Under the pieces are notes generated by a model, which had not been told where the DNA came from, made no database searches, and saw only the letters and a list, made by a program, of their open reading frames with translations. Both the position numbers and the translations under genes were made by a program. A stretch of DNA of 19,798 bases, taken from NCBI GenBank assembly GCA_031284195.1, contig JAITAI010000066.1:1-19798 (forward strand), given 5' to 3'. The DNA comes from Treponema sp. GTDB lineage: Bacteria; Spirochaetota; Spirochaetia; Treponematales; Breznakiellaceae. Position 1 is the stretch's first letter; each line of letters begins with the position of its first letter. Below, piece by piece: positions 15,092 through 19,798 of this stretch.

Positions 15092-16086
15092 TTTAACATT
15101 CCCCTTTGCCAGCGGAGAATTGAACCGCGGATAGCGCCGATTAAGGCCAGGATCAGGGCAAATTCCACTGCTATGATGATGATAGCGCCGTATACCTTTG
15201 AGTAAGCACCCCAGCCTTTGGCCCAGTTTATGTAGTACCCCAGTCCCGCAGTGGCCCCTACCATTTCCGATACAATTAATGTGGTAAATGAAAACGCCGT
15301 GGCCGTGAGGATCCCGATAAACATACTCGGCATGGCGTGGGGTATGGCCACATGAAAAAGGAGGAATTTATTATCCGCTCCCAATGTTTTTGCCGCGTCA
15401 AAATAGGTTTTTGGCGTGGATATGATCCCCGCAGCCATCATCGACGAGACAGGAAACCAGGAGGAGATGAAGATTAAGAAAATCCCCGTGGTAAAGGCCG
15501 TGGGAAGTACCACCAGGGCTATGGGGAGCCAGGCGACCGCTGGAATGATCCCCGTAACCCGGATGACCGGCGAAAGCCAGTAATCCCATTGCCGCCACCA
15601 GCCAATGAGAATCCCTGTGGCAAGTCCCAGAAGGGTACCGGTGATCATCCCCACAAAGAAAAGCCGCATGGAATAAACCGTACTCCGTAACAGGAGGAAG
15701 CGGTCATCATACATGACGCCGAAGATTCCCGGCATACCCGGAAAATAGGGCAGGGGCAAGAGCGCGCTTTTTGTGGTAAGCAGATCCCAAATCGTCAACG
15801 CCATGCCAGCGCCAAAAATAAATTGCGCTTTATGATACAATTTTTTGCGAAAAAACGGTCTTTTAAGGGCAAAGAAATACAACAGGATCAATACAAGTAT
15901 CAAGGTAACGAGAACAGCCCGATACAGGCGGGGTTTGACATTTTCTATGGAAGGAACCAGCAGATTTACCAATAAGGCCGCAATAAAAGAAGCCACCCCT
16001 GCCCAAACCCAGAATTCGGACTTTGGTTTCCAGTAGACCCTGTCTTCTGCTATTTTTGGATCTTCATACCATTTCTGTTTTGCCAC
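15088..16086 (-). CDS. ABC transporter permease, NitT/TauT family (importer 2)
   Basis: 332 residues. After a polar N terminus (KQKWYEDPKIAEDRVYWKP) come two hydrophobic segments (about residues 27-45 and 57-72), then the BPD_transp_1 core. The EAA-type loop is AAKTLGADNKFLLFHVAIPH, and SEMVGATAGLGYYINWAKG is typical of SsuC/TauC. The start codon is GTG 16086 with AAGGAAGG upstream. It lies 97 bases after the binding-protein gene, with a strong stem-loop between them, and is coupled to the ATPase by a four-base overlap. The substrate is unknown. Confidence 0.93.
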   Translation of the reverse strand: MAKQKWYEDPKIAEDRVYWKPKSEFWVWAGVASFIAALLVNLLVPSIENVKPRLYRAVLVTLILVLILLYFFALKRPFFRKKLYHKAQFIFGAGMALTIWDLLTTKSALLPLPYFPGMPGIFGVMYDDRFLLLRSTVYSMRLFFVGMITGTLLGLATGILIGWWRQWDYWLSPVIRVTGIIPAVAWLPIALVVLPTAFTTGIFLIFISSWFPVSSMMAAGIISTPKTYFDAAKTLGADNKFLLFHVAIPHAMPSMFIGILTATAFSFTTLIVSEMVGATAGLGYYINWAKGWGAYSKVYGAIIIIAVEFALILALIGAIRGSILRWQRGMLK

Positions 16087-16130
16087 AGGACCTTCCTTGA
16101 ATCATACAAACACCCTTAAAGGAATAGCCA

Positions 16131-16159
16131 GCACTGCCGAATCCTAATTCCGGCAGCGC
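16131..16159 (-). terminator. Strong stem-loop between binding protein and permease genes (importer 2)
   Basis: Arms of about 12 bases (GCACTGCCGAAT on the plus strand and its near complement, with one bulge and one G-U pair) surround a four-base loop. No U run follows. It occupies the same place as the stem-loop after the other binding protein, and both are followed on the RNA by GCUGGCUAUU or its GGCUAUU part. It is likely to stabilise the binding-protein mRNA end or reduce downstream expression. Confidence 0.6.
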
Positions 16160-16183
16160 CGTCTTTTTCCTTTTTACCTTACA

Positions 16184-17206
16184 TTACTTTTTTGTACCTG
16201 CTTCCACTGCGAAAATATCCACAAAGAGATCGTCAATGAACTTCTGTACGTTGAGATCCGCCGGTAAATACCCGATCTTAGTCAACTGATCCGCAAAGTA
16301 GAGGGCGTCGTCCTTGGCGCGGATATTTGCCGCAGACCCGGCATGTTGGCCGTAACGGTAATGACCAAGCAAGCCGCTTACCAGTTCCACATCGTCGGTG
16401 GCTATCCGCTTTTCAGAGATTAAGAGCGCTGCGGTTTCCCGGGGGTTGGCCCCTATCCATTCGGCAGCTTTGTTGATCCCCCGTAAAACCGCGGCTACTG
16501 CTGCTGGATTATCCCGAACCAGCTTGCCGGAAGCAAAAATGAAGCAGCACGCTTTGTTTGCGAAAAGGGGATGTTCACTGAGATCGACCAGTACCCGGAA
16601 CCTTCCGGTTCGTTCTGCTAAGGTGGCAAAGGGATCCCACAGGGCGATCACATCGGCTTCTCCGTTATCCGCAGCTTGTACGATAAGATCATTGGGGAAG
16701 GGTTTCCAGGTGATCTCTGTTTGGGGATTAACCCCTGCGCTTCCCGCAGCTACCGACGCCACTGACATGGGGGTTCCGCCGATTTCGTCAACCGCGATGG
16801 TCTTACCCCGTAAATCCTCCAGATTTAGGATCGGTGAATCCTGGGGAACCAGGATCTTGATGCACCCCTCATGGAGACCGCCCACCAGTTTTACGTCAAT
16901 ACCATTATAAACCGACGGAAAATATTGAAAGTCCCCGTTTTGGACCGCCATTTTCCCCGCGGCCAGAGCGGAACGGTCTGATTCAAAACTACCGCCGCTG
17001 ACCAGGTTGATCTTGACCCCTTCGGCTTCAAAAAAACCTTTCAAGACCCCTATCGCGATGGGGGAACTACAAGTCGCCCCGGAATAGGCAATATCATATT
17101 CGCCGTGGGGATACTGGGTATTTTCCTTTTTTCCCCTCGCAAAAACCGCTCCCGGTAACGCCACTGCCACTAGCAGAACCGCCCATACCCCTCGTCTACA
17201 GTGCAT
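16184..17206 (-). CDS. ABC transporter substrate-binding protein, NitT/TauT (SsuA-like) family (importer 2)
   Basis: 340 residues from ATG 17206. AGGAGG lies six bases before this codon but only three before the preceding ATG at 17209; an upstream in-frame ATG at 17239 lacks a site. A signal peptide is evident (basic MHCRR, hydrophobic VWAVLLVAVALPG, then AVFA before RGKKE). There is no lipobox, so it may be a free periplasmic protein. The SsuA-like body includes IAIGVLKGFFEAEGVKI and LRGKTIAVDEIGGTPM. Cysteines stand out: C46 in GATCSSP, C115 in GLHEGCIKI, and the pair C220-C221 in KACCFIF, which recurs in the other binding protein. The GLH-x-GCI segment is, from memory, common in related proteins of anaerobes. 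It is first in the importer unit. Confidence 0.92.
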   Translation of the reverse strand: MHCRRGVWAVLLVAVALPGAVFARGKKENTQYPHGEYDIAYSGATCSSPIAIGVLKGFFEAEGVKINLVSGGSFESDRSALAAGKMAVQNGDFQYFPSVYNGIDVKLVGGLHEGCIKILVPQDSPILNLEDLRGKTIAVDEIGGTPMSVASVAAGSAGVNPQTEITWKPFPNDLIVQAADNGEADVIALWDPFATLAERTGRFRVLVDLSEHPLFANKACCFIFASGKLVRDNPAAVAAVLRGINKAAEWIGANPRETAALLISEKRIATDDVELVSGLLGHYRYGQHAGSAANIRAKDDALYFADQLTKIGYLPADLNVQKFIDDLFVDIFAVEAGTKK

Positions 17207-17250
17207 CATAGACCTCCTATAGTCTTTCATCAAAAACATACAATTACGAT

Positions 17251-17335
17251 GTATTTAATATTAATTTATAATAATTAAAAATAGAGGGTATGTCAAGATA
17301 AATCATATAAATTACATGTATTTTATAAGTAATTT
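17251..17335. promoter_or_regulatory. AT-rich operator-like repeats around the importer 2 promoter
   Basis: GTATTTAATATTA (17251-17263) repeats the half-site of the operator at 13139-13174 and lies just downstream of the -10 box. A second inverted repeat, AAATTAC (17309-17315) with GTAATTT (17329-17335), stands just upstream of the -35 box. Together they bracket the promoter. Confidence 0.45.
17268..17296 (-). promoter_or_regulatory. Predicted sigma-70 promoter of importer 2
   Basis: On the minus strand TTGACA (17291-17296), 17 bases, then TATTAT (17268-17273): near consensus in both boxes and spacing. It is the best promoter in the window, about 60 bases before the start codon at 17206. Confidence 0.7.
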
Positions 17336-17390
17336 GATGTTCTGGAGGGGTATGTCGTAAAAAAGGGAAATTTCTACTACGTTTATTTTT

Positions 17391-17430
17391 GAGCCTTTTT
17401 CAAACCTCAGCTTTGTTTTAAAAAAGGCTC
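17391..17430 (-). terminator. Inverted repeat after hcp, possible terminator
   Basis: GAGCCTTTTT and AAAAAAGGCTC pair over ten to eleven bases, with an inner CAAA/TTTG pair and a seven-base tip. It lies about 60 bases after the hcp stop. No clear U run follows on the minus strand, so it is an atypical terminator, but it separates hcp from the importer unit. Confidence 0.45.
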
Positions 17431-17490
17431 AGCATTTTAGGAATATATCCCATTATCCCGATACAGAAAAACTAGGTGTTGTGAGGGCTC

Positions 17491-19065
17491 TCAGGATTTC
17501 AGTATCTTTGCCAGGTCCGCTTCCGGGGTACTGATGGGACTAAGGTTAAAATGTTCCACCAAGTAGTTCAGGATATGAGGGGATACAAAGGCGGGCAGGC
17601 TGGGCCCCAGGAAAATGTTTTTTATCCCCAGGTGGAGCAGGGTAAGGAGGATGCTCACCGCCTTCTGTTCATACCAGGAGAGAACCAGGGAAAGAGGCAG
17701 TTCATTGATGGAACAGCCAAAGGCTTCTGCCAGGGCGATGGCAGTCTTGATGGCCGAATACGCGTCGTTGCACTGGCCCATGTCCAGAATCCGCGGCAGC
17801 CCCCCTATCTCCCCAAGGTCCAGGTCGTTAAAACGGTACTTGCCGCAGCCCAGGGTCAGGATCAGGGTGTTCCGGGGGGTCTGTTTCACAAAGCCGGTGT
17901 AATAGTTCCGGCCCGGCCTTGCTCCGTCACAGCCACCCACCAGGAAGAAGTGTTTTATATCACCGGCCTTGACTGCTGCTATCAGCTTGTCCGCTACAGA
18001 AAGTACCGTATGCCGGGCAAAACCGGTGTGTACTTCGACGCCGTCGTTAATGCCTCGCCAGAGCTGATCCGCTTTATAGCCTCCCAGTTCTCGAGCCTTA
18101 GCAATGAGGGGAGAAAAATCCTTGGTTTCATCAATATGGATCATCCCCGGATAGGCCGCTGCCCCAGTGGTAAAGACCCTATCTCGGTAACTGTCCTTTA
18201 CCGGCATGAGGCAATTAGAGGTAAAAAGTACCGGAGCGGGGATGGCCTCGAATTCCTGCTGCTGGTTTTGCCAAGCAGTACCAAAATTACCTTTGAGGTG
18301 GGGATATTTGTTCAATTCCGGGTAGCCGTGGGCAGGAAGCATTTCACTATGGGTATAGATATGGACTCCCTGGCCGGCGCTCTGTTCCAGGAGGAGCTTG
18401 AGGTCCCGGAGATCGTGGCCGCTTATCACGATGAAGGGGCCTTTTTCCACTGTCAGAGATACGGTCCTGGGTTGAGGATTTCCGAAACCCTCCGTATTGG
18501 CCCTATCCAAAAGTTCTAGACATTTGAGATTGATCCGGCCGGTTTCCATTACGAGGGGCAGTAATTCCTCCATGCCGTAATCCTCCTTGCCCAGGGCGTC
18601 CAGGGCTTTGTACAGGAAGAGGCCGATCTCATCGTCCTTATAGCCCAATACCCAGGCATGGTAACCGTAAGCCCCTATTCCCCGGATGCCGAAGAGGATG
18701 ATGGATTTGAGCGATCGGATGTCCTCTGGAGACTCCCATATCCGGGACAAATCAAAGTCTTCCCATTGGGTAGATCCGGCAAAGATCCGTATCCGTTCCT
18801 GCTGGATCCGCAAGATCAGCGCTTCAAGAACCGGATCATCAAAATTGACATTGGTCAGGGTACTAAAAAGCCCTTCCATGACCAGCCGGTTCGTATCCAC
18901 CGAAGGGCCTTGCCCTAAGGCCGCCTGCCCCAAAAGAATGAGCGCCCCAGTCAGCCGGTCTTGTAATTGGGCAGTATCTTCCTGCTTTCCGCATACTCCG
19001 GCCCGGCCTGAGCAGCCCTTTCCGCCGGCGGTCTGTTCGCATTGAAAACAAAACATCTTTTCCAT
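17491..19065 (-). CDS. hcp: Hybrid cluster protein (hydroxylamine reductase)
   Basis: 524 residues. It is a cytoplasmic iron-sulfur enzyme that reduces hydroxylamine in vitro and is linked to nitric oxide detoxification in other bacteria. The N-terminal cluster cysteines are C6, C9, C18 and C25, the compact [4Fe-4S] spacing of the anaerobe-type proteins rather than the wider E. coli type. All hybrid-cluster ligands are present at the family spacing: H217 (GHDLRDL), E241, C285 (TSNC), C379 (VGGCDG), C407 (LGCGKYRF), C432 (MGQCND), E466 and K468 (YEQK). ATG 19065 has GAGGA five bases upstream. No hcr reductase gene adjoins it. It has its own leader with several palindromes and is probably a separate transcript from the importer. 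Confidence 0.97.
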   Translation of the reverse strand: MEKMFCFQCEQTAGGKGCSGRAGVCGKQEDTAQLQDRLTGALILLGQAALGQGPSVDTNRLVMEGLFSTLTNVNFDDPVLEALILRIQQERIRIFAGSTQWEDFDLSRIWESPEDIRSLKSIILFGIRGIGAYGYHAWVLGYKDDEIGLFLYKALDALGKEDYGMEELLPLVMETGRINLKCLELLDRANTEGFGNPQPRTVSLTVEKGPFIVISGHDLRDLKLLLEQSAGQGVHIYTHSEMLPAHGYPELNKYPHLKGNFGTAWQNQQQEFEAIPAPVLFTSNCLMPVKDSYRDRVFTTGAAAYPGMIHIDETKDFSPLIAKARELGGYKADQLWRGINDGVEVHTGFARHTVLSVADKLIAAVKAGDIKHFFLVGGCDGARPGRNYYTGFVKQTPRNTLILTLGCGKYRFNDLDLGEIGGLPRILDMGQCNDAYSAIKTAIALAEAFGCSINELPLSLVLSWYEQKAVSILLTLLHLGIKNIFLGPSLPAFVSPHILNYLVEHFNLSPISTPEADLAKILKS

Positions 19066-19131
19066 AGTTTTCCTCGTTAGTATTAATGATTTACCGGGAC
19101 CTTAGGATTCCGGTTGGTTCAGCCATTGACC

Positions 19132-19181
19132 CTATTTAAAAATAGAGCATCCTGGGATGCCAATCGGTTGTTTTTACAACC
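19132..19181. promoter_or_regulatory. Three successive short palindromes upstream of hcp
   Basis: CTATTT-AA-AAATAG (19132-19145), GCATCC-TG-GGATGC (19147-19160) and GGTTGT-tttt-ACAACC (19166-19181) lie 67-116 bases before the hcp start. On the minus strand the middle hairpin is followed by TCTATTTTT, so it could also act as an attenuator. A weak promoter (TTGGTA, 16 bases, TACTAT) can be drawn just upstream, near 19200-19230. One palindrome may bind an NO-responsive Crp/Fnr-type regulator such as HcpR, but none matches a site that I can name with confidence. Confidence 0.4.
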
Positions 19182-19341
19182 AAATCAGCAATCTACGGCG
19201 AAATAGTATCCGGGACTATACAAGTACCAATGATTTGACGCTTTGCTACAGGAAAAACATCCATACGTTCTTGATAAACTGAGGGGAATTGAAAAAGGAA
19301 ACTACTGAGAACTTAAACCCTAATAAGGTGAGCTCGATGGA

Positions 19342-19451
19342 ATACTAAGGGTCCGGGAAGGAACGCTCATGCTCACAATTATTCGGATACATGAACGTAA
19401 GGGCGGACTAAAAGTCCAGCGGACTTCTTCTCTTTGTTTCACCTCACGTTA
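19342..19451 (+). promoter_or_regulatory. Structured leader element, copy 1
   Basis: Repeats almost base for base at 19518-19628. Helix P1 is GTCCG (19351-19355) with CGGAC (19404-19408), and P2 is ACGCTCA (19363-19369) with TGAACGT (19392-19398, one mismatch). Next come two mutually exclusive hairpins: GGACT-aaa-AGTCC (19405-19417) and AAGTCC-agc-GGACTT (19412-19426), the latter followed by the pyrimidine-rich CTTCTCTTTG. This is the layout of an RNA switch with an expression platform. Confidence 0.6.
19412..19434 (+). terminator. Terminator-like hairpin of leader copy 1
   Basis: Six-base arms AAGTCC/GGACTT with a three-base loop, then CTTCTCTT. The U tract is interrupted by cytosines and is weaker than that of copy 2. 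It competes with the GGACT-aaa-AGTCC hairpin. Confidence 0.5.
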
Positions 19452-19517
19452 CGTAGACAGATGGAACTGGTTCCAGGTAGACATAAGGGGCCGGTTCTAA
19501 GTAACATGAGTTTGATG

Positions 19518-19628
19518 ATACCAAGGGTCCGGGAAGGAACGCTCATGCTCACGAATTATTCGGATACCTGAGCGTCATTGCGGACTGAAGTCCAGCGGAC
19601 TTTTTTCTCTTTGTCTTACTTCACGTTA
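19518..19628 (+). promoter_or_regulatory. Structured leader element, copy 2
   Basis: Second copy of the element. P1 is GTCCG (19527-19531) with CGGAC (19581-19585). P2 is ACGCTCA (19539-19545) with TGAGCGT (19569-19575), perfect here. The competing hairpins are GGACT-ga-AGTCC (19582-19593) and AAGTCC-agc-GGACTT (19588-19602), the latter running into TTTTTT. It ends 22 bases before the start codon of the next gene, so it lies in that gene's 5' leader. It does not match a riboswitch or T-box consensus that I know. Confidence 0.6.
19588..19607 (+). terminator. Intrinsic terminator of leader copy 2
   Basis: AAGTCC-agc-GGACTT with the stem running into a TTTTTTC tract, 43 bases before the start codon of the downstream gene. 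It is a good short intrinsic terminator, and its 5' arm can instead pair with GGACT just upstream. Confidence 0.6.
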
Positions 19629-19649
19629 GATATTCATAAGGAGTGATGC

Positions 19650-19798
19650 ATGGCTAGTAATTTGGTAACTATCCTCAAGGGGATCATCGCTGATTACGGT
19701 GAAGGACCCCTCGCCGACCCACGGCGGCTGAACGCCTTCTTTTCCGACCTTGCCAAAGACGAACCGAAACCGCTGCGTACCACCTTCGGGTGCTGTAT
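19650..19798 (+). CDS. Unrecognised protein, N-terminal 49 residues only
   Basis: ATG 19650 with AAGGAG six bases upstream opens a frame to the window end. It begins MASNLVTILKGIIADYG, then GPLADPRRLNAFFSDLAKDE and PKPLRTTFGC. It has no signal peptide and reads like a small soluble helical domain. I do not assign a family. It is the only plus-strand gene and is divergent from hcp. Its long leader (at least 300 bases) carries the two structured repeats, so its expression is probably controlled by premature termination. Confidence 0.75.
   Translation, partial: MASNLVTILKGIIADYGEGPLADPRRLNAFFSDLAKDEPKPLRTTFGCC

Noticed and set aside
17551..18519. 322-codon plus-strand open frame opposite hcp
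   Set aside because: It is antisense to a gene with every hybrid-cluster ligand conserved; the frame is a codon-usage shadow.
19342..19628. CRISPR array or insertion-sequence ends as explanation of the repeats
   Set aside because: There are only two long copies (~110 bases) with non-uniform spacing, no transposase and no short regular repeats; the internal hairpins fit a leader RNA better.
19342..19628. T-box leader
   Set aside because: GGGTCCGGGAAGGAACGC only loosely resembles the T-box core, and the expected antiterminator partner and specifier stem are not found.

Overview
The window looks like a spirochaete chromosome, most likely a termite-gut Treponema. This rests on roughly 50% GC protein coding, a chemoreceptor, hybrid cluster protein, and a nitrogenase-like gene set of the kind reported from such treponemes. 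The taxon is an inference from gene content and memory; nothing in the sequence names it. Nearly all genes lie on the minus strand, so they are read from right to left.

Layout in transcription order: (i) 19650-19798, the first 49 codons of an unrecognised plus-strand gene, preceded by two copies of a ~110-nt element that looks like a tandem terminator/antiterminator leader RNA. (ii) 17491-19065, hybrid cluster protein Hcp. (iii) 14306-17206, a complete NitT/TauT-type ABC importer (binding protein, permease, ATPase). (iv) 13292-14167, a NifH-like reductase with its own promoter. (v) 5802-12935, a second importer's lipoprotein, the NifD-like and NifK-like subunits, the importer's ATPase and permease, a NifX/NafY-like protein and a cysteine synthase. 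(vi) 3252-5785, a GNAT acetyltransferase and two tandem Xi-class glutathionyl-hydroquinone-reductase-like GSTs. (vii) 2124-3251, a gene graveyard holding a decayed TylF-type methyltransferase-like gene and a decayed fragment of the same nifD-like gene. (viii) 1-1778, a chemoreceptor running off the left edge.

The centre of interest is the nitrogenase-like system. The H subunit has the P-loop, both [4Fe-4S] cysteines and the conserved arginine of NifH. D and K carry six cysteines at P-cluster spacing. D also has a cysteine at the position of the FeMo-cofactor ligand Cys275, but no evident equivalent of His442. No nifE, nifN or nifB is present in the window. With two nitrate/sulfonate/taurine-type importers, a NifX-like cofactor carrier and cysteine synthase in the same run of genes, the simplest hypothesis is an imported small molecule, perhaps an organosulfur compound, that is cleaved reductively and its sulfur fixed into cysteine. 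This would be comparable to methylthio-alkane reductase (MarHDK). The substrate cannot be read from the sequence.

Three promoters in the cluster (17268-17296, 14252-14281, 13129-13157) each sit on or beside AT-rich inverted repeats sharing a TTTAATAT-like core, which suggests a common regulator. The leader before the binding-protein/nifDK unit also holds an 11-codon ORF with a strong ribosome binding site and a long stem-loop.
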